64,000 bases of DNA from NCBI GenBank assembly GCA_036924285.1, contig JAYKYS010000018.1:2046001-2110000 (forward strand). Reading direction: 5' to 3'. Source of the DNA: Asterella californica (taxonomy: Eukaryota > Streptophyta > Marchantiopsida > Marchantiales > Aytoniaceae). Shown here in pieces: positions 48,754 through 58,754 of this stretch (its first letter is position 1; every line of letters begins with the position of its first letter). The notes under the pieces were generated by a model. It made no database searches. It had not been told where the DNA came from and saw only the letters and a program-made list of their open reading frames with translations. The position numbers and the translations under genes were made by a program.

Positions 48754-49579
48754 TTCAATCTCTAGTCAGTCGTTGCAAATGTGTTGCTCTATTTCGATCA
48801 TCTGTATCTCCCGCGCTCAGCCAAGAAGATTCGCCATGTAAGACAGCCCTGTTAGCTAGCACAGCCCTGGTCCTCCAGGGAGATGCCACGGTGGAGTGAT
48901 GACAAAGTGAATGCCATGGGATGTTACCAAGTGGTACCCAAAACGTTATGAGTAGGACAAGTTAAAAAGACTTCTACGAGGTGAGACCAAGTAAATTTCC
49001 CAGAAACCGATCACAACCCAGATATAGACGAGACCAAACAACGCAAAGTGCACGTTTCGGAGGTGGCATATATCCCATGCCAGAAGTCCCGTGTTTCCAC
49101 CGGCATCGATTTGAGTTCCACCGATATGTTTTTGAGCTTTTAAACCGCTACTTCATATCTCACTGCATTGAGAAATTGGGCAGGTCATTACGTTTAAGTT
49201 ACAGTGCGAGACAGAGCCCTCCTGTGAGCACGCGGAGATGTTATCTCAATTGGGCCACGTTTAGGGCTTTCGTAGAGACTTTAGTTTTGGTTGCGGGGGA
49301 GCGAGAAACCGAGACGAGGCAAACTAAACCAACGAGCTACAATTGCAATGGAATTGCAGGGCTATGCGTTAGCGATTTATCCGGATCTATCCCTTCCTTT
49401 CTCTTTCCCGGTTTCCACAACGACTCCATCCGTCCGAACAAGAGAGTGTTAAGAAATCGGGTGTAGGTCGAGATCTAGATCGAGACACGGAGTAAAGCGA
49501 GTGAGAGTTTGTGGTCTTATTGGAGAGGGCGAAAAGTGATGTGTGAGAGACGCTGTGGAGTCTCGAGGCTAAGAAAGGT

Positions 49580-49619
49580 GCTTCTCCATACGTCATGCAA
49601 TCATGACGTATGGAGAAGC
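49580..49619. repeat. Perfect inverted repeat, 18 bp arms, 4-base loop
   Basis: Arms 49580-49597 and 49602-49619, loop CAAT, no mismatch. Too short for a plant miRNA precursor. Confidence 0.95.
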
Positions 49620-51833
49620 TTAAGGATGTCGATAGTGAGTTCGTTGAATCATAGAAAAGGAATTATATTCTCCTACTTCTCTTGGCATTTCTTGTGTCGA
49701 TGTTTTCCATTTAACCGTTCCTGATACCGGTAGCCTCGTATCAACGCATGCAAATCGGATTTTCTGTCTGATTCAGTCTGTTATCGTTTCAATCGTAATA
49801 GAAAACCTCTTGTTCTGCTTCTGTTTGAGCTTCACTACGCCATTCGTCTCTGTTGCAGAGGATTCGAAATGTTGGGATGGTTTTCACGTGACTTTTGGTG
49901 ACTGGAACACGGAATATCGTGGTTACTAATTACCAGGAAAGGTCGTGGATTTGGCAACTGGTATTATGGAATGAGAACAAAGATAGACGAGGAACGTGTA
50001 ATTCTAAGCCTTCCGGCCCAAGCCTGACCATATATACCAGCTGCTATCCAACTTCCTAACACGTGCAGACGGACATCTCAATCGAGCTCGAGGGAGACTC
50101 TTGAGGAGTACTCCGATGTATGTTGCTCGCGATCCACTGACGTATATCTGCTCCAGCATCTCGATGGGGAGCGGGCAAGATCGACTGGAGTCATGATCAG
50201 GCGCCATCCTGTACGGACTTTGAAGTCGAGCCTGTGCAGTGCACAGCCATATATATCGAGCTCGAGCATGCATATGGAGGTGTAGATGTCCATCTGTATT
50301 GACAATCAAACAGCTGGACCAGGTATGGTCAGGCCTGAAGGCTTACGAAGCTAAGCTAAGCTGCTTCTTAAGAAGCAGGTTGATGATTTTAAATGGACCA
50401 CTGTTATCTGTAACTACTGCAACTCGCATTCTAAATTAAAAACGTTAAAAACGTCAGGTCCATATGGACTTACTACTCACCCGAATAGCCACTGACCTCA
50501 GGACTAGAGTGAAAGCTGCATTCCGGTGCTCGCAACTTGCAATTGATTTCGCGTTAGAAAAGTTCAGCGATCTATTACTTTTTCCTATCCTGTCGATTAA
50601 TCAAGATTGTAAACTATATATGCACGACAAGGAGATGGGATTGTTTTAGAGAACTCAAGCTGCTGGTTTCTCCATGGCTGTGACAAAAGACGCCTTTTTA
50701 CAAAGTTCAGGGCAACGGGCCTCACTACAGATAGACGCGAAAGCACCTTCGACACAGTTTAGGGCTACAAACTTTCTCATGATTAGAGTTTTAGGGTGCT
50801 GAGGAGGCGCACACTTCAACAGTATTTTAGATTCAATTACACCATAGTTATAATCCAGAAGCTTGGCCTCCTAGCAACTGATCCTGAGCCGGATATAATT
50901 AATTAGTTGCGCTGCTGAGAATCGTAACTACAGAATGAGCACCTAAAGTCTAGATTACTGAGTGAATGTGAACAACGCTTCTCAGGCTTCACCTGAGAAA
51001 TGTAGTTTCAGAGGCAAAGATCAATCTGTAGAAGCGTGCACATATGAATTTGTCCATTCCTGATACTTGTTCCAGTGATAAAAATGTCTATGGGGTCTGG
51101 TATTGAGTACAACATATCTTCAGATTGTGAGATGAAGCTCAAGACCTGTACTTGTAATTAATGAGACGAGAATTTCAAAAAACGAAGCCTCTTCATGATA
51201 CATAAACAGCGAATATATGAACCCTGAAAATTACCTCCGGATCATCATATCATCATGCTTGCATCATATAATAGCAGAATGATGTATAAGAGCGACCTGA
51301 CTGTAAGGTACACGAAGGAGAAGATAAACCTCCTTCGCAAAAACTATCACCTATGCGAGGTAAACAAATCCACTCGATCATAAGGGAAACAGGGCAACCC
51401 ATTTCCAGTAGTATGTACAAGTAGTTCCGAGTCCTAGTAACTAGTAAAGTCCAAGTAACTAGTAAAGGAGTTCCGAGTCCTAGTTTGGTACATCTTAGCA
51501 TCTCCGAATGTATCTAAGATCCACTGAACGTCTGTCTGAGTAACTGTCACAGACTGTTTGACAAATTCGACGGCTTTGATTTCCTTCAAGGGAAGGCAAA
51601 ACATTAACCATGTGAAATGTCGGTAGAATTAGTAATCTTCTGCAGTAGATGTCATCGTCAATGGATGTGGGATGATCTCCTAATATAACTCTTGGAGACC
51701 AAAAACTGGGACGAGTTGAAAAAGGAGCAAGACTTAGGGCTTTTGGTGGCTGCTCTTCCACTGTGTCCAGAAGTAACAAAGCTGTACATTGTTCCGCTTA
51801 ATTATAAGCCACTGCATGATGACTGCGATACTT

Positions 51834-52943
51834 TCATTCTCTTCCACCTCTTGTTGCAACGTCAAACTGAGGCGTGTAGAGAGATTGCTTGATCTCTGAA
51901 AGTGGAGGCTCGTTCAGGAAGGCCCAAGAACTCGTTGTCCACCTAAAAGCGAAGAGAATTTTATGTCAGTCACACGAGGCACAAGTTCATCATCATGTCA
52001 AATATATAAGAGAAGGCGGTACCGGTAAGAGACTGACAACATCAACTGACTTAGGATCTACAGACTCTTGGGCAGAAACTTAAGAATCCTGGACCTATGA
52101 ATATTAGTCGAAATTTCAGAAACATCTCTAATTTGACTATCTAGGCATAGGGCTTCCGAACAGGAGATCGATCAGAACTTACCAGTCAGAGTTCGAACGT
52201 CCCAAGCGGGATGATACGAGAGAACTTGGAGCAATAGAGTTTGGGGTTAATGGTGGACTGAGATCCTCTGATTCACTCCCAGAGCTCAGTGATGTCACCT
52301 GAAGAACGAGCCAATACAAACATTTAGGCGTCAATTCTGGTGATGGACATTATTAATGCTAGCCGGGTAACACTCCCTGGATCACTCCTGCATTTGTTAC
52401 ATATATATATATATATCATACTCAAGCGTCGACTGCCCATGGATCTGGATATTCATATCTAGGTCTAGCGACTGGCTCCTGCCCAGTGATGACGCATTTA
52501 TCTAACTGCCATCGAACTGAAGGACCTTGAGTGCATGTGATTGCCGGCCCTGCAAGTACATGATTGTGACACCGCTCTGGCACACTAATCCCATCCCGTG
52601 TAGCTTCAGATACTTGTCAATGTCTGCATACTAGTAAAATTCTAAGAAATATCGATGGTTCCTGTTTACCTCTTGAAGATGTCTTCGTATGGCGTCTTGC
52701 TTGGCTCGCCAGAACCTCTTGACTTCCTCGTTCGTCAACGAAGAAGTGGAACGCTTGAAAGCTAGAAAATTCACCATGCACACGAATCGTTGGTTAGACT
52801 CTAGATCTTAGAACTTGCATTCGACGAGTAACGTTGCATGAAAGGACTGAAAGCATAAGCTCTAGCTAGTGAGCAGTAGGTCTGGCCATACTTTGCCGAG
52901 CATCCGATCGATTCGTCTGCCATCCAGCCATCAAAGAACCCAT
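51834..52943 (-). CDS. Small conserved land-plant protein, four exons
   Basis: Assembled from four short exons on the minus strand: 52943-52892, 52761-52670, 52298-52183 and 51942-51834. Phases fit at every junction (1, 0, 2), donors are gtatgg, gtaaac and gtaagt, acceptors ttctag, ttcag and ttttag, and introns are 130, 371 and 240 bp. Product is 122 residues. Exon 1 encodes MGSLMAGWQTNRSDARQ, exon 2 SLTNEEVKRFWRAKQ, exon 3 a Ser/Pro-rich part (SSGSESEDLSPPLTPN), and exon 4 WTTSSWAFLNEPPL. From memory these three motifs (N-terminal SLMAGW, central LTxEExxxFWRxK, C-terminal W-x-x-S-x-W/S-AFLNEPP) mark a family of small land-plant proteins without a known function. No signal peptide or membrane segment. 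A TATA box lies about 176 bp upstream of the start. Alternative splicing of intron 2 is possible, as in-frame acceptors also exist at 52550 and 52631. Confidence 0.82.
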
Positions 52944-53118
52944 TTCTTATGTATAGTCGAACTTCGAACTTCGGATGAGGTCTCGCACGGGCCTGTAAGG
53001 ACGTCGAAATCTACGATCGCGATAGAGCGAGTCGCTCGCTAGCCTTTGTGATCAATTTACTCTCTTCTCGTCGGCTTCGAAGTGGTGCTACTTTGCTTTA
53101 GACTTCCGACGCGAGCAT

Positions 53119-53126
53119 CTTATATA
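53119..53126 (-). promoter_or_regulatory. TATA box of the small conserved gene
   Basis: TATATAAG on the minus strand, about 176 bp upstream of the start at 52943. Confidence 0.6.
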
Positions 53127-53243
53127 ATACCACTGTGAATTTCAATCAGGATGAAGTCAATGGATTCGGAGCTCCTTATTCGTTGTGTTGCTGAACAGTC
53201 CTATCAGAGCGGGCTTTGCTACGTCTTGGTCGAAAGAAGCTGA

Positions 53244-53307
53244 ATTCGGGCATTCACTTTGGGGAAGCTGAATTCGGGCATTCACTCCCCAAAGTGAATG
53301 CCCGAAT
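53244..53307. repeat. Perfect inverted repeat, 21 bp arms, with a direct repeat
   Basis: Arms ATTCGGGCATTCACTTTGGG plus one more G at 53244-53264, and their complement at 53287-53307, with a 22-base spacer. The spacer itself contains a second copy of GCTGAATTCGGGCATTCACT, so one unit occurs twice directly and once inverted. It lies about 120 bp upstream of the TATA box at 53119. Confidence 0.93.
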
Positions 53308-53498
53308 GTCAAGCCGTGTCAAGCGTGATCCAAATGCATGTCTGCGATCCGTTCTCCTCTCAACGCATGGCAGTATGTTCTTCGGTCAGGTCTTCAGTTT
53401 CAGCAAGAAACCTCGCAAAGTCGACAGAAGTGGGGTCCATTACGTCTGATCGTGATCTTATGATCCAAGAAATCGCTGTTTCGGTCCCCTTCCTATCG

Positions 53499-53889
53499 CT
53501 AGAAGCCATGTAAACTTCGTCCGAACTGTAACTCTTTCAGTCTGTTGCGGATCTCAGATAAGAGAATCAGGCAGAATCCTGTCAGCTCCGTTCTGATTCG
53601 CTGAAGTAACAAAATTCGAATGTGTACCTTTTCACATACGTATCATGTAGGTGTTTTACCCAAGGAGAATCTCGAAAGTAGCACAGGTGTTTGCTCCCGC
53701 GCGTGTCTCTAACCACTTGGACACCACTGCAAGCAGCTGCAGCTGTTTTGCAGGTTTTCGATGCCTCTTCGATAAACCTCCACCTGGATTATGCCGTTCA
53801 GGGGAATGTAGATTTACCTTCCAGATAGTTCGAGATGGTATCGTCACGTTCGGATGTTGTGTGTCACCGATGGATTCGTGACCAGCCAT
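53499..53889 (-). CDS. Putative two-exon gene, unrecognised
   Basis: Possible exons 53889-53660 and 53592-53499, joined by a 67-bp intron (donor gtaaaa, acceptor cgaatcag, phase 2) giving 107 residues. Exon 1 begins MAGHESIGD and has a basic stretch (LSKRHRKPAKQLQLLAVV). Exon 2 reads LTGFCLILLSEIRNRLKEL. Both look protein-like and the frame stays open across the join, but no family is recognised and the acceptor is weak. A second short minus-strand frame starts MASSDRKGTE at about 53511. It could be chance or a decayed gene. Confidence 0.28.
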
Positions 53890-55348
53890 GGCCAGCAAGG
53901 AATTCGAATCGTACTTTGCATATATGCATGCTGGAATCACCCTACTCAGGAGTGCCACTGTTTGCTTCTGGGCTTTTAAAGTAATTATTGTTAGACATAT
54001 TAAATAGGGACACATTAAGCAAGTATATTCATTTATATATATATGAACTGCGGGAGGAAATTCTGGAAAGTTTCATTTGTGTTCAAATATCTTTTCCTGA
54101 ACGCATTTAGTAATAAATTCAGTTTAGTAAGAAAGAAAATTTCTTGTTCCTCGGTGCCCAAGAGGTATGTTTGAGTAGAGTGCATTTGTGTATCACATTT
54201 ATGCAACTGTGTAGCTATTTCTGAAAATGGAAAATAGACTTTGAATCGCAAAGAGGTGATAGAGTTCATATTACAAATCTTGAATATTATCCCACTAACT
54301 TGTACATCTAATTTTGCTTTTTCTTATCAAAAAACATGTAAGAGTTATATGGGAATTTTATAATTAATTATTATCATAAATTAAATTTTTTTATAATTAA
54401 TTATGTTAACTAGTTTCAGAGTTAGTACGCATACACATCGTTAGATAACATATTTCATTGTCTAAACTACAAAATAACACACATAACAAACACAAAGTGT
54501 CATACACTTACACAACTATACTACAATAATACAAGAACACATGCATAAACATGTCAACAACAAATAACTCACAAATGAAACCAAACCCACTCTGGTCTCA
54601 CAGAGAATTCAAGTTCTACTCACTAAGTTCATCTACCATAGCTAGGAGTTTGAAGACTCAACTCGAGAAAAGTGAGAAACTACAAGCTCCAACTCGAAAA
54701 GCACAGACAAGAAAACACAGAGAAGGAAGAGGTTTTTAGACAGTTAGAGTTTTCCAGACAACAGCTAAGACAAGGAGAGAATACAGGAGTAGATAACCAG
54801 GGGGAACTAGGAGAATACTTGCTTTGCAGGCATGTGGTGGGATACTTCCATGAACTTTAGAACTGATCTACCGAAGAAATCTATATGACTCCTATTTAGA
54901 CGGAAGTCTGATCGCGTTGCTTAGGTTATTGAATTTCCGTTATAGCTTGCTTAGTTGCTAGCACTTGAAGATTGTTGTCTCATGCGCAGAGTTGTCCGTT
55001 AGTTAAAAGTTTCAGTTTTTAACATCTGGTGCAGAAATGATGTCCAAATTACTCGGAATAGCATAGAGAAAGTTAGTAAACTAGAACTGGATCTGAAAAA
55101 TAAAGAATAATGTTAAAACTCTCAGGGAGGTTCGCACTCGTCTAATCAATTTTTGATAGTTGACTAGTCTTCCTTAGTTAACAAAGACGACTGTCACTAC
55201 ATGTGGTCCTTCCGATTCCATTCCAGAAAGTCTTCTACTTACTCAGTTTTAATAACTTTAAAACTCTTCGTGTTCGAAAAGCTTCCTGCTAACTTGGATT
55301 TTAGAATCCATTCTTTCTCGTTCTAGATGCCGACAAAAGTGTATTTCT

Positions 55349-55660
55349 CTAGTGCGCATCGGGGAAAGTTTTTCCTATCCCGATTCCAAGTGAGGATATA
55401 TAGGCACGATGAACGAAGAACGATGCTGCTTTGGACGCTTTAGAGGGAATAAAACATTTGGCACAATGTTCCTTCTTATCTGAGCTTACCTTTCTGTTAC
55501 TGAGATCAAGTAGCATTTTGCCAGATGTTTGCTTCGCTCTGTATCTTGGCTGGAATCCAACTTGAAGACTTTTCCTTGCACACCTCTCCAGGAATATTTT
55601 CTGTCCTTGGCTGCTCACTGCTGCCCATCCTGACAACGTTATCTTTCTCTCGTCTGGCAT
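55349..55660 (-). CDS. Hypothetical 103-codon ORF, possible first exon
   Basis: ATG frame beginning MPDERKITLSGWAAVSSQG. After about 57 codons (LLDLSNRK) there is a strong donor (aaag|gtaagc), so the real exon may be 55660-55490, with the rest intronic. I did not find a convincing next exon. Family unknown. Confidence 0.25.
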   Translation of the reverse strand: MPDERKITLSGWAAVSSQGQKIFLERCARKSLQVGFQPRYRAKQTSGKMLLDLSNRKVSSDKKEHCAKCFIPSKASKAASFFVHRAYISSLGIGIGKTFPDAH

Positions 55661-56960
55661 GGTATTCTAGATCTTAGGGCCTTCCCGCAACCCGCTTCTC
55701 GTTTTGCTTTCAGTTGTTGAAGACCGAACCAACGTGAAACTTATTTGTCGTGTTTCCTCTAAAAGTACAGAATGGAAAACCGGTTCAGACATACTATGTA
55801 TCTTTCAATGCAGTTGTATTCTGTACTTCGTGTCTACCATCGTTACAGGATCCTTTCGTTAACATAATAGTTATTCACCCTTGTTTTCGAATGTGAGCAC
55901 GCAACATTCTAAAGCAAAATTCAAAATGGGGTCTACTTTATGCCGTACTTGCTTTTCAGGATCTGGAAAATTCCTGTACTGTCAAGAGGCTCCTCTTATT
56001 AGCGTATCAAGTTTCTGACGAAAAGCTGGGTGCGGCACTAATTACAACCCTGTGAGGCCCTGCAAGTTCCGCCCGTACCCGAAATGATAGCGGAAAGAAT
56101 TCACGTGAACGTTTGAGTATGAACGTTGCTGCTCTCTTCTCTAAGCATCAGAACTTGACTTCGTTACCCCTAGGGACATCGCCTTACTTTTGAAGATATA
56201 CAGATTGACAGTCTCAGAAATAGTTGTTTTTATTCTAGATTGTAGACAGAGAGTTTATACTGCTTTACAGAGAGCTTTAGCATACGCGGTCCACATGAGA
56301 GCAATTGCAGTGCATCTGTTGTATACAAGAGTTTTGATTTACCGGTGTGTGATATTTTAAGAGCGATAAGTGATCGTAGAATTACTTATAGCGAGATTTA
56401 GTCCCAGTGTTCTTCCTCTCTTCGAGGTATTGATTGCTTGGTCCTTTGGGCTCTTCTTTCCTTTGTAAGGCTTGATGAGATCTTTCCATCCGTTAGTTAT
56501 TCATTGTGTAACGTGTTCTCACTTCGTTACCTAAAATGCAGCTTGTATTTATGTATTATGGAATTACTGAAGTTAATTAATCCTGTTTGCTGGACCTGAA
56601 GTTAGTCACAAAATTTCAGATCAAGATAACATCCAAGAAAAACTTAAGAAAAACTTAAAAAACAAGAGAGAGATTCACCAAGAGAAGCAAAAAGAGAGTC
56701 ATCAATCCGTCCTGTATATATAAACAGAAGATACAAAAAGAGTTGGATCTCTCTAACCTAAACTATACTCGCGACTGAATATCCTGCCCCACGGCCTTGT
56801 ACAAGAACAAGACAAAAATGATAGAAATACAAAACTGAAGGAAGCGTAGAGAAATATTTCAGTTCACGTCTTCAAGGAAGTGGACTAAAATTTCGTGTTT
56901 TACTGGAGTGAGAAGTCTGCGGCAGTGCAAGTCAAAGCTCTGTGTGAATTTAAACTTCTA

Positions 56961-57146
56961 TATTTAAAAATTCAATTTAAACTACTTTGACGAGAACACA
57001 CCATGAGACCTCTACAAACCAGAGAAACCATAAGCGCAGCTGCATCTATATTTAAATTTATATATTTAAAAATTCAATTTAAACTACTTTGACGAGAACA
57101 CAACAAGTGACCTCTACAAACCAGAAAAACCATAAGCGCAGCTGCA
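56961..57146. repeat. 102-bp tandem duplication
   Basis: The segment from TATTTAAAAATTCAATTTAA to GCGCAGCTGCA occurs at 56961-57044 and 57063-57146 with few differences; two copies. Confidence 0.9.
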
Positions 57147-57651
57147 GCAACTGGAACCTATTCAGTTATAACTCAAGGCTTATCAACGAATGAAATAATC
57201 TTAGAAATAATAATTAAAAACTAACCTTTCCTAACAGAAGGATTAACTCCTAATTACGCCTCATGTACAGTTACGAATATATACCTAACTGGAGTAAGTA
57301 CAACTTAACTAACTAGAGATTTCACATGTATTAACACCAAATCCCATCTTTCGCTGATTAGTAACTAACATGCAGCTAGTGAGTCGCTGATCACTTTCAA
57401 ATATAAGCATGGTCTTTCCTGATACTGAAGGCTGATATATCTGCACACTTTATTCTAACTTTACTATGTGATCTGTTGTTGTTTTCCTGGGTGGACAGGT
57501 AGATCGAAGGAAACTCTGATGAGATCAGATTAGTCTCAGATCACATGTCTGCCATTCTGAACCGTCCAGAACGCACTGCTACAAATCACAGCTCGTAGCT
57601 CGATTCGTTTTCTATCGCTATCGGTTTACTGCGGTTCATGTCTCAGGCTAG

Positions 57652-58754
57652 TTGACACAGTCAGACAAAGTGCTGGTCCGCCGGCCATCGCAACTTTTCG
57701 CGTTGTCTGAACTTGAGGCGACGTTTGTAGACTTCGCTGAGCGTCCTGAGATTTACACTGAGAGGCTGAGACAGGAATTAGATTTTTTCCTACTGTTTAC
57801 AGATCTTCTTGAGTTCTGCTCGACAGAATGGTTGAAGCGGAGGAGAGATCTGTAGACGACGAATGTCTAGCCAGAACGAGAGCGGTTATGCTACAGAAGC
57901 GATTTCAGGAATTAATTTCAATTATAATCAAAGATACTCAGGACACATTCCGCAGCCTAATGGAAGATATCGATAAGGGCAAGGAGCCGGTGAAGAAATT
58001 GCCGTCCGTTTTGCAACAAACTACCGATCGACTTGATCACTGTCATGATCAAATGGCTGGCGATCGGAAATCATGGAATCCACCCAAAGCAGGAGAAGGC
58101 GGTGGCAACGCTGGCATGCGCAACGGGTCTTGTGGCGATTTTGATGCGCCATCAATAATCAGCTCGCTGCAGATTCGGGGGTCCTGTCACGGAGCGTTTG
58201 ATGCCCCATCACTCAGTCCATCGAACTTGGATCGGGACGAGATAGAAGCCTCGGAGAGACTCAAACGCCTCATCGAAGAAGAACTGTGTTCTCGTCGGAA
58301 AATGAATAATGTAAAGGCTCGAAACAGCATGCTGCTCTCCAAGAGGACAGATTCCAACTCTCGGAGCTTAGCTGAGGAATACTCTTCCGATTCCCAACGT
58401 CGATCAAAGACGACTGATTTTAGTTGTAAGAACCTAGAAGCTGAGTACCCCACCAGTTCACAGAGGTTGGACTCTCTGATCGAGGACGAGCTAAATCGGA
58501 TGAAAATCAGCAAGGACATAGCTAAGGACGAATCGAATCGGATAGATATAGACGCTAATGTACCTATTAAGTACAACGATAATCCTCGTCAATCACTGTT
58601 TAGAAGGTACAGTCCGATAAATTCCAGTCGACGGCCTAAGATTTGGGCAGACATATTACGAACGAAATGCTCCATCCAGTCGGAATCGACCAGAATTTGT
58701 GATTCAAATGAGGGCTTGCAATTGGAAAACATGGACTCTGAAGTGGAAAGTTAG
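57652..58754 (+). CDS. Unrecognised charged protein, two overlapping frames
   Basis: Upstream frame (57652-57855, 67 codons, no ATG at its start) reads LFALSELEATFVDFAERPEI and RLRQELDFFLLFTDLLEFC. It overlaps by 28 bases an ATG frame of 308 codons (57828-58754) that starts MVEAEERSVDDECLARTRAV and continues KRFQELISIIIKDTQDTF. Both sides of the overlap look like one helical protein, so a one-base shift, a missed intron or an upstream overlapping ORF are all possible. The long frame has internal repetition: FDAPS occurs twice (about residues 103 and 124), and RLKRLIEEEL near 144 recurs as RLDSLIEDEL near 215, each followed by a basic stretch. Predicted helical, charged, no signal peptide or membrane segment. 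No known family. The last third is Ser/Arg-rich. Confidence 0.5.

Larger units (their letters stand above)
46291..51833. other. Intergenic with scattered broken ORFs
   Basis: No complete gene. A cluster of broken minus-strand ORFs is at 47953-48753. A 161-codon plus-strand frame at 48981-49466 has no recognised motif. Other parts (46430-47940, 49620-51830) show nothing convincing. Confidence 0.5.
53890..57651. other. Intergenic, mostly without features
   Basis: AT-rich between 54000 and 54550. A plus-strand pair of overlapping frames at 54551-54860 includes a Glu/Gln-rich stretch (KLQLEKHRQENTEKEEVF) that looks like a frameshifted coiled-coil fragment. A hypothetical ORF at 55349-55660 and a tandem duplication at 56961 are listed separately. 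Confidence 0.5.

Noticed and set aside
49580..49619. MicroRNA precursor
   Set aside because: The 18-bp stem with a 4-base loop is far shorter than plant precursors.
52502..52630. A third exon of the small conserved gene directly after a 39-bp intron
   Set aside because: The intron would be too short for a plant, and the alternative exon at 52298-52183 leads to the conserved C-terminal motif in the right phase.
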